35,239 nucleotides of DNA from Myxococcales bacterium. Its GTDB lineage: Bacteria; Myxococcota_A; Polyangia; Polyangiales; Ga0077539. The first letter of the stretch is position 1; the number at the start of each line of letters is the position of its first letter. Under the pieces are notes generated by a model, which did no database searches, was not told the origin of the DNA, and saw only the letters and a program-made list of their open reading frames with translations. Below are positions 24,173-31,497 of the stretch, in pieces. The position numbers were made by a program, and so were the translations under genes. The stretch is taken from the NCBI GenBank assembly GCA_013298625.1, contig JAAFIF010000098.1, forward strand, positions 1-35,239, in the 5' to 3' direction.

Positions 24173-25282
24173 TCAGGTCGACCGAAGCTCGACGCGGCTC
24201 TTCGGCAGATAGCGTCCGCCCTCTTCGCGCTGAAGCCACTCGAGCAGCCGCTCGCGAACGTTGCAGCGAAGGTCCCACAGCGCGGGCCCGTCCTTGGCCG
24301 AGACCGAGGCGCGCAGCTCGACAGAGCGCTCGTCGATGCTGGTCACCAGGAGGCTCTTGGTCGCGCCATCCCAGAGCGGCTCGCCTTCGAGCATCGCATC
24401 GAGCGCTGCGCGCAAGCGATCGACGGGCACCGTGGGGTCGGCGCGAACGAACACCGTCCCGACGAGCTCGGGCGTCGTGCGGGTCCAGTTCTGCACTGGC
24501 TGCTCGAGAAACTTGGTGACTGGAATCACCAGCCTTCGTTTGTCCCACACGCGCAGGACCACGTACGTCAACGTGATCTCTTCGATCTGCCCCCACTCGC
24601 CCTCGAAGACGACCGTGTCTCCCAAGCGAACGGGCTGCGTGAGCGAGAGCTGCACGCCCATCAACAGCGACGAGATCGAGCGCTGCGCGGCGATTCCGAG
24701 GACCATCCCGAGCACGCCGGCCGACGCGAGCAACGAGACGCCCACGTTGCGCACGACGTCGAACTGCAAGAGCGCCAGGCAGAGCGCGAGAAAGCCGACG
24801 ATGATCGACGCGACCCTCCGCAGCATCCTCACTTGCGTCGTGAGCGCGCGGCGGCGAAGCGCCTCCTCGTGGTCCTCATCGGGGTCCGCCGCACGCTCGT
24901 CGAAGAGCGCCGCGGCGAACGAGATCACCCGCTGCAGCAGCCACGCTGCGGCGATGATGAACGCGACCACGACGAGCTTCTCGATCGCGATGATCCACTG
25001 CGGCGAGAGGTCCGCGGGCCCGAGCAGCGCACGCGTCAGCGCCGCGGTGGACGCGAGCCGCGACGGCCCAGGAATCGCGGCGACGAGCTTGTCGTCCCAT
25101 CGAGCATCGGTGCGCTCGGCGACGCTGGCGAGCCCCGCGGCGACGAGCTTCGTCGCGTACTTCGAGAGCGCCCACGCGACGATCGTCGCGACGATCAGCG
25201 CGCCCCACTGCCACAGCGCGAGTTCGCCGAGCGCGGTGCGCCCGGCGACGCGGACCAACGCGTTCCATACGGTGGATAGCAA
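24173..25282 (-). CDS. MscS-family mechanosensitive channel
   Basis: The 369-residue inner-membrane protein starts at a TTG (complement at 25280-25282) preceded by AGAGG-like pairing. Helices lie at about 22-45, 98-130 and 155-200. The pore-lining region is 'VGVSLLASAGVLGMVLGIAA', followed by the MscS beta-domain signature 'QPVRLGDTVVFEGEWGQIEE' and 'RLVIPVTKFLEQPVQNW'. The C-terminal alpha/beta vestibule domain is complete. Small MscS homologues open on membrane tension to release osmolytes, and this one has the length of simple family members without extra domains. It is divergent from the hypothetical gene at 25528, and a repeat unit occupies the gap. Its stop is close to composite repeat 3. 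Confidence 0.92.
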   Translation of the reverse strand: MLSTVWNALVRVAGRTALGELALWQWGALIVATIVAWALSKYATKLVAAGLASVAERTDARWDDKLVAAIPGPSRLASTAALTRALLGPADLSPQWIIAIEKLVVVAFIIAAAWLLQRVISFAAALFDERAADPDEDHEEALRRRALTTQVRMLRRVASIIVGFLALCLALLQFDVVRNVGVSLLASAGVLGMVLGIAAQRSISSLLMGVQLSLTQPVRLGDTVVFEGEWGQIEEITLTYVVLRVWDKRRLVIPVTKFLEQPVQNWTRTTPELVGTVFVRADPTVPVDRLRAALDAMLEGEPLWDGATKSLLVTSIDERSVELRASVSAKDGPALWDLRCNVRERLLEWLQREEGGRYLPKSRVELRST

Positions 25283-25328
25283 TCAGAGACCTCTCGCGCG
25301 CGGTTGTCGCACAGCTGCGAACGCCGGA

Positions 25329-25442
25329 GGGACGGTGTTCAATAGTTCACGAGACGCCGATAACCCCGCGAGATCACGTAGCGCTGTCCGTCCGCCGGGA
25401 TCGACCTTCGCCACTCGCGATCGGGAACGACTGAACACCGTT
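25329..25442. repeat. Single repeat unit in a divergent promoter region
   Basis: It opens GGGACGGTGTTCAATAG, contains GATAACCCCGCGAGATCAC and ends with a degraded right arm GACTGAACACCGTT. It occupies almost half of the 245-bp gap between the divergent MscS and hypothetical genes. Confidence 0.88.
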
Positions 25443-25527
25443 GCTGGTGCCCCGGAGCCAGCGCCGCTGCTGTCCTCCCCCCCAAAAATGTTGTTCTGCT
25501 GAGCCGCGCCGTGTTCGGCTGCCCAAC

Positions 25528-26094
25528 ATGTTCACCTACGTCGGAAAGCTCTACTACCGCGCCCACCCCGCGACGCCCGTTGTCCTTGGTGACTTCACAG
25601 CGATGAAGCGTTGGCGCGGCGCGCCCGACAGCGACGCAGAGGGAGAAGTCACGCTCGGAGACGCGACCGCAGTGGGCTTCGCCTCGATGGACCTCTCGTC
25701 GCAGCACGTGTTCGCGGCGCAAGACACGGTGGTGCTGCTCGTTCCGCCGAGGAGTTATGGCCGCAACACGCCGCTGCCGAGCGGCGCCGAGCTCGAGACC
25801 TTGCTCGCTCCCGCCAGCGACGAGGTCTTCGAGGAGTACGAGCTCGACGTCACCTCGGGCGCGATCGCCATCACCATCGCGTACAACGCCACGCCCGAAG
25901 AGGGCGCAGACACGAGCGACCTCGACCCGCTGTGCTTTCACAGCAAAGCGCCCCGGCTGCCGGTCAAAGCGCCGAGCGCGCCGCTCTACCTCACGGAGCT
26001 CGTGGTGGTTGCGATCGCCAACGGCCGCTACGCCTTCGCGTCCGAGCGCGTCGGCGAGTTCGAGCGCTTTCGCTGCGCGCGGGTGCGATCGTAG
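25528..26094 (+). CDS. Conserved-looking hypothetical cytoplasmic protein
   Basis: The ATG at 25528 gives 188 residues starting MFTYVGKLYYRAHPATPVVL, with no signal peptide or membrane segment. The sequence alternates strands and short acidic helices ('GAELETLLAPASDEVFEEYE', 'SGAIAITIAYNATPEEG') and ends RFRCARVRS. It has clean codon usage and no repeats. The size and fold type resemble small immunity-like or SUKH-like proteins, but I see no diagnostic motif, so the function is unknown. The start is preceded by the repeat unit and a short AT-richer stretch. The opposite-strand gene ends 15 bp away, so the two are convergent. Confidence 0.6.
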   Translation: MFTYVGKLYYRAHPATPVVLGDFTAMKRWRGAPDSDAEGEVTLGDATAVGFASMDLSSQHVFAAQDTVVLLVPPRSYGRNTPLPSGAELETLLAPASDEVFEEYELDVTSGAIAITIAYNATPEEGADTSDLDPLCFHSKAPRLPVKAPSAPLYLTELVVVAIANGRYAFASERVGEFERFRCARVRS

Positions 26095-26109
26095 CGTTCG
26101 CGCGAACGC

Positions 26110-27879
26110 TCAATACGAGATGGTCATCGTGTTGCCCGTGCGGACTTCGTACCGCACGATGCTGGTGTTGTTGTGCACGATGATCAGGTCGCGCTCGCCG
26201 CGGGGATCGAAGGCGAAGCCGCCGCGCAGCTGAAAGTTCTGCTGCAGCGGACCTTTGATGTGCCGGTACCACGGAGACATGGCGTTGGAGTTGGTGAGGT
26301 CCTCGCGGTTGCCGTTGGCCAGGTCGACCGCGACGATGCTGGTCGCGTTGCCGGCGCCCGAGGTCCACATGCGGTCGCGCCCAGCGTCCCACAGCAGCCA
26401 GCGGTCGCCGAGCACCGCGCCGCGGCCGACGGCGGCCATGAGGTCGGCGTTGGAGACGACGGTGCGATCGCCGTTCATCACGTTGATGCGGACGAGCGCA
26501 GAGGCGTTGCGCCCGTACAAGAACCCGTCGGTGTGCATGTAGAGCGCGCGCCAATCGAAGCGCACGAGGGACGTGTTGCCCGCGCCGATGTCCATGCCGC
26601 GATAGGCGTTGGGCGGACCGCTCGACGACGCAGCGTCGTTGAAGTACCGAGTGACCCACGAGCACGAGCTGCCGTCGGCGCTCACGCGAATGATGCCGTT
26701 GGGGCCGACCGGCGCGCCGTTGGGAAGCGCGGCGAAGTAGTGGTTGCCCTGCGCGTCCATGGTCCAGCCGTTGGGGTGCAGCTGAATCACGCGGACGCCC
26801 ATGAGGGCGGAGTCGGGGACGCCGTTCCAGCACTGGTTGGTGTTGACGGTGGCCGACGGGCGCTGCGCAGTGAACATCGCGCGGATCTCTTCGCGCCAGA
26901 TCAGCGTGCGGCGGCCAGTCGCGAGGTCGACGCGCCACACCTGCGAGCCCACGCCCGGCCCAGAGACGTACGCGTACACATTGCCGTCCGCGCCGCGGCG
27001 GACGTCTTGGACTGGCCCGATGTCATCGGCGATCGGCGAGGTGGACATGCACTCCGCCGCGCTCGCAGAGCAGCCCACGCGACGCACGCCCATCACCGGG
27101 TCGTTGTAGGTGCCCGAGACGATGGTCCGCTCGCCCGTGTCGATGTCGATCGAGAAGATCAGCCCGATGTTGTTGAACGGCGCGTCGCTGAAGTACCCGC
27201 CGACGATGAACTTGCGCGTCGCCTCGTCGATGAAGCCGTTCGAGTAGCCCTTGTTGCCGCGGAGGTCGACGACGCCGGGACCCGTTCCGATGCGCGTGCG
27301 CTGCGCGAGGATCGAAGGGGGACTGCACGGGTGAAAGCGATCATCCATCGCGATCATGCGGCCGAGCTGACCGGTGCAGCGGCAGTCGATCGGCAGGCGC
27401 GTGGGGATGTTGATGTTGTCGTTGAGCTGATCGCACGAGTTCGGCCAACGCGGGCTCGACACCTGCGAGTTGTCGACGGACGAGATGCACTCGAAGTCTG
27501 CCGTCCCGCGCGGCTGCGGGCCGAACAGATTGCGGTTGGCGCAGTACGCGCGGCAACGACCGCCAGTGCCCGGGTCGAGGCACTCGCTGTTGCGAAGGCA
27601 GCGGCTCGTAAACGGGTCGAGCACCGGCTGAAATCCTTCGGGGCACATGCCCGCGACGCGCGTCGCCCAGCGCTCGGGGTCGCCGTAGTCGACGCCGCCA
27701 TCCACAACGACGCGATCCGCGCGCGCGTCCGCAGCTGCGTCGCTCGACGACCCGCCGTCCATCGGCGTCGGGCCGCTGTCATTCGCAGGAGGAACGATCA
27801 CGCCGCAACCCGCTAGCGCGCCCGCAGCGACGACGCACGCGAGCGTGCCGAGGGCGGGACGAAACAAAGAAACGTTCAT
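26110..27879 (-). CDS. Large secreted lipoprotein with Cys cluster and beta-propeller
   Basis: The ATG at 27877-27879 gives 589 residues, MNVSLFRPALGTLACVVAAG and lipobox 'ALAGC'. A Ser/Asp-rich linker leads to a Cys-dense module at about 70-160 ('MCPEGFQPVLDPFTSRCLRN', 'ECLDPGTGGRCRAYC') that resembles compact disulfide domains. Residues about 200-580 contain repeated propeller-like strands: 'TGERTIVSGTYNDP', 'VWRVDLATGRRTLIWREE', 'NGDRTVVSNADLM' and 'IVAVDLANGNREDLTNSN'. The blades each carry 'D..tG.rt.v', as in PQQ- or NHL-type propellers. The domain order (anchor, linker, Cys knot, propeller) suggests display on the outer membrane; ligand unknown. It has its own 340-bp upstream region. 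Confidence 0.78.
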   Translation of the reverse strand: MNVSLFRPALGTLACVVAAGALAGCGVIVPPANDSGPTPMDGGSSSDAAADARADRVVVDGGVDYGDPERWATRVAGMCPEGFQPVLDPFTSRCLRNSECLDPGTGGRCRAYCANRNLFGPQPRGTADFECISSVDNSQVSSPRWPNSCDQLNDNINIPTRLPIDCRCTGQLGRMIAMDDRFHPCSPPSILAQRTRIGTGPGVVDLRGNKGYSNGFIDEATRKFIVGGYFSDAPFNNIGLIFSIDIDTGERTIVSGTYNDPVMGVRRVGCSASAAECMSTSPIADDIGPVQDVRRGADGNVYAYVSGPGVGSQVWRVDLATGRRTLIWREEIRAMFTAQRPSATVNTNQCWNGVPDSALMGVRVIQLHPNGWTMDAQGNHYFAALPNGAPVGPNGIIRVSADGSSCSWVTRYFNDAASSSGPPNAYRGMDIGAGNTSLVRFDWRALYMHTDGFLYGRNASALVRINVMNGDRTVVSNADLMAAVGRGAVLGDRWLLWDAGRDRMWTSGAGNATSIVAVDLANGNREDLTNSNAMSPWYRHIKGPLQQNFQLRGGFAFDPRGERDLIIVHNNTSIVRYEVRTGNTMTISY

Positions 27880-28220
27880 GCAGTGTTGTGCTCCAGAGAT
27901 GGGCTGACCAACGCCCGACAACAGCGTCAGGGCGTCGAGCGAACTGCACGTCTGGCGCGCAGTTCAAAGCGCTCGATGTGCCAGCAACCATTCAAGATTC
28001 AGCCTAATGGGCTAGGTCTGACGATCCTGCAAGGATTCTCTGTTCGCGACGTTCAAGCGCCATTCGTATAGCCAGATGTTTGCGATCGCTCGAATCGCTA
28101 ACGCTCGCGGTCTTTCCACAGTGCCAACGCATAGTGAATAACAACAACACGATGAATACCGCCGTTGTGCTTCGATTTTTTCGCAGCATTCCAGCACCCT
28201 CGCGAGCGGCGCGACGAGGA
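27880..28220. other. AT-richer intergenic region upstream of the large lipoprotein gene
   Basis: This 341-bp gap is visibly lower in GC than its surroundings, with runs such as AATAACAACAACACGATGAA and TTTTTT near 28175. It contains the promoter of the leftward lipoprotein gene and the end of the sigma-factor transcript. A 61-codon leftward reading frame (28004-28189) exists but lacks a clear ribosome-binding site and normal codon use, so I do not call it. No repeat copy is present. Confidence 0.4.
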
Positions 28221-29465
28221 TCAGGCGACCGTCGCAGCGAGCGTAGCGCGTCGCCGCTCGAGATAGAGCCGATCGGCGACCGACTCGGCGAGCTCGATCG
28301 CCCGCTCGAACGCCGCGAGCGACTCCGCAGCGTGGCCGAGCCGCCCGAGGTACTCGGCGCGCGACGCGTGAAAGGGCTGGTACTCATCGAGCTCCGTCGC
28401 GAGGGCGTCGATGAGCGCGAGTCCGCTCTCGGCGCCGCGCGCCTCGGCGGTGGCGACGGCGTGGCTCAATCGCACGATGGGGCTCGGCTCGAGCTCGTAC
28501 AGCTTCGCGTAGAGCGCAGCGATCTGCGGCCAGTCCGTCGATCCTTCGGCAGAGTGCAGCGCGGCGATCGCGGCTTTGAGCTGAAATGCGCCCGGCGAGC
28601 GCCGCGCCAGCGCGCGGTGGAGCATGGCGAGTCCCTCGGCCAACAACGGCGCAGACCAGCGGCGGCGGTCTTGCTCTCGCAGGGGGACCGTCGCGCCGTC
28701 CGCTCCGACACGCGCCTCAGCGCGAGCGTGCGTGAGCAGCAGCAGGGCGAGGCACCCTTCGATCTCAGCATCTCCCTCGCGCAACACAATCAACAGCCGA
28801 GCCAAGAAGATCGCTTCGTCGCACAGGTCGCGCCGCGACGAAGGACCCAGCGAATATCCCCGGGTGAAGATCAAGTAGATCACCGTGAGGACTGAGGACA
28901 ATCGAGCGGACCAGTCTTCGGCCTCGGGGACCACGTACGGGATCTTCGCCGCGGCGATCTTGCTCTTCGCGCGCGAGAGCCGCTGCCCCATCGTGGGCTC
29001 GGCGTCGAGAAACACCGCGGCGACTTCAGCGGTCGAGAGGCCGCAGAGGCTGCGCAGCGTCAGGGCCACGCGGGACTTCTCTTCGAGCGCGGGGTGGCAA
29101 CACGTGAAGATCAGCCGCAGCCGTTCGTCGGGGATCACGTCGGAGCACGCGGGCTCTGCGGCCTCGTCCTCGGCGAGCAGCGCGAGGTCCGCGACATTGC
29201 GCGTCGCGCGGCTGCGCTGTCGCACGCGGTCGATCGCCTTGCGCATCGCCGTGGTCCTCAACCACCCTTGCGGAGACGCCGGGAGCCCTGTCTTGCCCCA
29301 GTGCGTGATCGCGGCGATCGCGGCTTCTTGCAGCGCGTCTTCGGCGAGCTGAAAGTCTCGAAGCTGCGCGATCAACGCGGCCATCAGCCGCCCCCGGTCC
29401 TCGCGCATCACCGATTCGACCACGCGAATGGCCGCGAGCGCGGCGGGGGCGGCAGAGTCACTCAT
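28221..29465 (-). CDS. ECF42-type RNA polymerase sigma factor with C-terminal TPR-like extension
   Basis: The 414-residue protein has sigma region 2 at about 15-85 ('LIAQLRDFQLAEDALQEA' and 'GWLRTTAMRKAIDRVRQ'), region 4 at about 125-185 ('LTLRSLCGLSTAEVAAVFL' and 'MGQRLSRAKSKI'), and then a long extension of about 225 residues ('YLIFTRGYSLGPSSRRDLC', 'EAIFLARLL', 'LYELEPSPIVRLSHAVA', 'YLGRLGHAAESLAAFERA'). This layout defines the ECF42 group, which lacks an anti-sigma factor and is thought to be controlled through its C-terminal extension. Its start overlaps the stop of the YCII gene by one base (TGATG), the conserved ECF42 neighbourhood. It should direct transcription of its own operon and a small regulon. 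Confidence 0.93.
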   Translation of the reverse strand: MSDSAAPAALAAIRVVESVMREDRGRLMAALIAQLRDFQLAEDALQEAAIAAITHWGKTGLPASPQGWLRTTAMRKAIDRVRQRSRATRNVADLALLAEDEAAEPACSDVIPDERLRLIFTCCHPALEEKSRVALTLRSLCGLSTAEVAAVFLDAEPTMGQRLSRAKSKIAAAKIPYVVPEAEDWSARLSSVLTVIYLIFTRGYSLGPSSRRDLCDEAIFLARLLIVLREGDAEIEGCLALLLLTHARAEARVGADGATVPLREQDRRRWSAPLLAEGLAMLHRALARRSPGAFQLKAAIAALHSAEGSTDWPQIAALYAKLYELEPSPIVRLSHAVATAEARGAESGLALIDALATELDEYQPFHASRAEYLGRLGHAAESLAAFERAIELAESVADRLYLERRRATLAATVA

Positions 29466-29824
29466 CAGCTCATGGGATTGTAGTCCATGAGCGGCCGAAC
29501 CTCGATGGTTCCGTACTTCGCCGCGGGGATCATGGCGGCGTATCGAAGCGCCGCGTCGAGGTCCGAGACGTTGACGATGTAGTAACCGCCCAGGTGCTCT
29601 CGGGTCTCCGCGAAGGGGCCGTCCATGGTCTCGACTTTTCCGCTGCGCATGCGGAGCGAGGTCGCGGTCTCGACGCCTTTGAGCCCTTCGCCGCCGCGCA
29701 GGACGCCGTCGGCCTTCATCTTCTCGTTGAGCTCGAAGTATCCCTTCATCATCTCGTCGAACTCGGGGGTCCCGTACGAGGGTTCTTTCGAGGGATCACC
29801 GTAGATGAGCAGCATGTAGTTCAT
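29465..29824 (-). CDS. YCII-related (DGPF) protein
   Basis: The 119-residue protein starts MNYMLLIYGDPSKEP and contains 'VETMDGPFAETREHLGGYYI', where DGPF is the family hallmark. It is a ferredoxin-like alpha+beta barrel of the YCII superfamily, related to YciI and dimeric alpha+beta enzymes. DGPF proteins are the standard partners and probable targets of ECF42 sigma factors; their biochemical activity is not established. It is translationally coupled to the sigma gene downstream and lies 57 bp below the MAPEG gene. Confidence 0.95.
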   Translation of the reverse strand: MNYMLLIYGDPSKEPSYGTPEFDEMMKGYFELNEKMKADGVLRGGEGLKGVETATSLRMRSGKVETMDGPFAETREHLGGYYIVNVSDLDAALRYAAMIPAAKYGTIEVRPLMDYNPMS

Positions 29825-29881
29825 GGACTGGTGTTCTTTCGTAGGTTGATTGCTGGATGCAAGCGTTGATACGCGGGTCGT

Positions 29882-30280
29882 TCAGGATGCGCGAGAGACG
29901 AGGTTGACCGCCAGGCAAACCATCAGGTTGAGCGCGGCCAGGATGTTGGTGCCGTTGCCGACGTAGCGAAGCGGATGCGCGGCGGTCTCGACCTTCAACC
30001 CGAAGGGATGCGCGAGCCGACCGATGATGAACAACACCCCGGAAACGTGCAGGTAGACCGACGGAGCGCGCATCCCCTCGGCGAGGATCATCAGGATCAG
30101 GATGAAGCTGCTCCATTCGCTGCAGTTGCCGTGTTGGCGGACGCGCAGCTGTAGCTCGAGGTCGCCGCCGTCACCGATCGACTGCTTGTTCGCCGCGCGC
30201 TTCGACGTTACGCGCATCCACAACACCAGCAGGATGACCGAGAGCAGCAGCGCGTACAGGGGAGTAACCGAGAACAGCAT
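29882..30280 (-). CDS. MAPEG-family integral membrane protein
   Basis: The ATG at 30278-30280, preceded by AAAGGA, gives 132 residues. There are four hydrophobic helices and the MAPEG signature 'RQHGNCSEWSSFILILMILA' followed by 'HVSGVLFIIGRLAHPFGL', as in the YecN/bacterial MAPEG group of membrane proteins involved in eicosanoid- and glutathione-type metabolism in animals and of unclear function in bacteria. A frame open upstream crosses the neighbouring repeat and is rejected. It heads a leftward series MAPEG-YCII-sigma with gaps of 57 bp and minus 1 bp, so co-transcription and control by the ECF42 sigma factor are likely. Confidence 0.9.
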   Translation of the reverse strand: MLFSVTPLYALLLSVILLVLWMRVTSKRAANKQSIGDGGDLELQLRVRQHGNCSEWSSFILILMILAEGMRAPSVYLHVSGVLFIIGRLAHPFGLKVETAAHPLRYVGNGTNILAALNLMVCLAVNLVSRAS

Positions 30281-30413
30281 GACTTCGTCCTTTGTGTGTG
30301 AGGGTCCGTTTGCTCTCCAAGGACGACGACCCCCTCCCACGTTTCGACATCGACCGTCGAAAAAAAACGCGCGCGGCTTTGGGTACTTCAACCAAAAGAG
30401 GCGAAGCGCCCGA
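30281..30413 (-). promoter_or_regulatory. Probable promoter region of the MAPEG-YCII-sigma operon
   Basis: This gap between the MAPEG start and the repeat contains a run of eight A (30360-30367) and the operon ribosome-binding site. The sigma factor would be expected to recognise a promoter here (autoregulation); I cannot name the -35/-10 with confidence. Confidence 0.35.
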
Positions 30414-30523
30414 GGGACCGTATTCAATCGTTCACGAACTCGCGCAAACGGACGCTCGTGCCAGCGCCGGTGACAGGACCGCTGCACCAAAGGGGGCGTT
30501 CGTGAACGATTGAACACCGTCCC
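30414..30523. repeat. Single repeat unit, second subtype, with near-perfect arms
   Basis: The left arm GGGACCGTATTCAATCG with TTCACGAAC pairs with the right arm GTTCGTGAACGATTGAAC plus ACCGTCCC at 24 of 26 positions. The GATAACCCCGCG core is absent, so this is a second subtype. It separates the divergent MAPEG and methyltransferase genes. Confidence 0.88.
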
Positions 30524-30549
30524 TGCTGGCGCCTTCTGCTTGACGTTCT

Positions 30550-31428
30550 TTGGCCCAGGCGACAGCAACCTGCGACCGGACCGTTCTCCCGACGCTCGCC
30601 CTGGCGCTTCTCGCATGCACCCCGACGACCGCCGCGACATCCAACGCCGCGGCATCCAGCGCCGCGACAAGCTCCGGCGCGACCGAGTCCGCCGCGATCT
30701 CGTCGGTGCTCGCGATGCCACACCGCTCGGCAGCCAATCGCGCGCGCGACGCGCATCGTCATCCCGCCGCGACGCTCGCGTTCTTCAACATTGAACCGAC
30801 GATGACCGTGCTCGAGCTCGCGCCGGGCGGCGGCTGGTACACCGAGATCCTCGCGCCCTATCTTCGCGGGCGGGGGCAGCTCGTGGCCGCGGTTCCGCCC
30901 ACGGATTCGAGCAACGAGTTTCGTCGCAACATGGCCACGGCGTTTCGACAGCAGCTCGCCGAGCGCGCGGCGGTGTACGGCGAAGTTCGACTCGTGACGC
31001 TCGACACGCCGGCCACGATCGAGCTCGGCCCAGAAGCATCGGTCGACGCGGTGCTCACCTTTCGCAACCTGCACAACTGGCACAAAGACGAGCGGATGGA
31101 GCAAGTGATCGCGGCGGCGTTTCGCGTGCTCAAGCCCGGCGGAGTGTTCGGCGTCGTCGAGCACCGAGCGCCCGTCGACAGCGCGCTCGAGCGCATCAAC
31201 ACCACGGGGTACGTCCCGCAGGCGTGGGCGATCGAACGCATCACCGCTGCGGGATTCGTTCTCGAAGCGCAGTCCGAGATCAACGCCAACCCGCGCGACA
31301 CGCGCGATCACCCCAACGGCGTGTGGTCGCTTCCGCCCACGTATCGCGGAGGCGACGTCGACCGCGCGCGCTTCGAAGCGATCGGCGAGAGCGACCGCAT
31401 GACGCTGCGCTTTCGCAAGCCGCGCTGA
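30550..31428 (+). CDS. Exported class I SAM-dependent methyltransferase (COG4798-like)
   Basis: A TTG at 30550, only 27 bp after the repeat, gives 292 residues with a lipoprotein signal 'TVLPTLALALLAC' (Cys23). An in-frame TGA at 30541-30543 excludes earlier starts; without the TTG the first ATG (30715) would remove the signal. The Ala/Ser/Thr linker is followed by 'HRSAANRARDAHRHPAATLA' then 'FFNIEPTMTVLELAPGGGW', the SAM-binding motif I variant E.APGGGWYTEIL. Further family marks are 'VDAVLTFRNLHNW', 'VLKPGGVFGVVEHRAP', 'EINANPRDTRDHPNGVWSLP' and the end 'IGESDRMTLRFRKPR'. These fit the exported COG4798 methyltransferase-like family; the substrate is unknown. No good Shine-Dalgarno is visible, so the repeat may have altered its 5' region. 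Confidence 0.85.
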   Translation: MAQATATCDRTVLPTLALALLACTPTTAATSNAAASSAATSSGATESAAISSVLAMPHRSAANRARDAHRHPAATLAFFNIEPTMTVLELAPGGGWYTEILAPYLRGRGQLVAAVPPTDSSNEFRRNMATAFRQQLAERAAVYGEVRLVTLDTPATIELGPEASVDAVLTFRNLHNWHKDERMEQVIAAAFRVLKPGGVFGVVEHRAPVDSALERINTTGYVPQAWAIERITAAGFVLEAQSEINANPRDTRDHPNGVWSLPPTYRGGDVDRARFEAIGESDRMTLRFRKPR

Positions 31429-31497
31429 CAGAGTACGGGACCGGTGTAAGCGCGAGCGATACCGCCGCGAGCACCAATGCCGTAGATCACTCGACCC

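Noticed and set aside
28004..28189. Small leftward frame (61 codons) with a hydrophobic segment downstream of the sigma gene
   Set aside because: No convincing ribosome-binding site, codon use unlike neighbours, and no recognisable family.
30281..30721. N-terminal extension of the MAPEG gene across the repeat
   Set aside because: The extension is Arg-rich and crosses the repeat; the ATG at 30280 has a ribosome-binding site and matches the family start.
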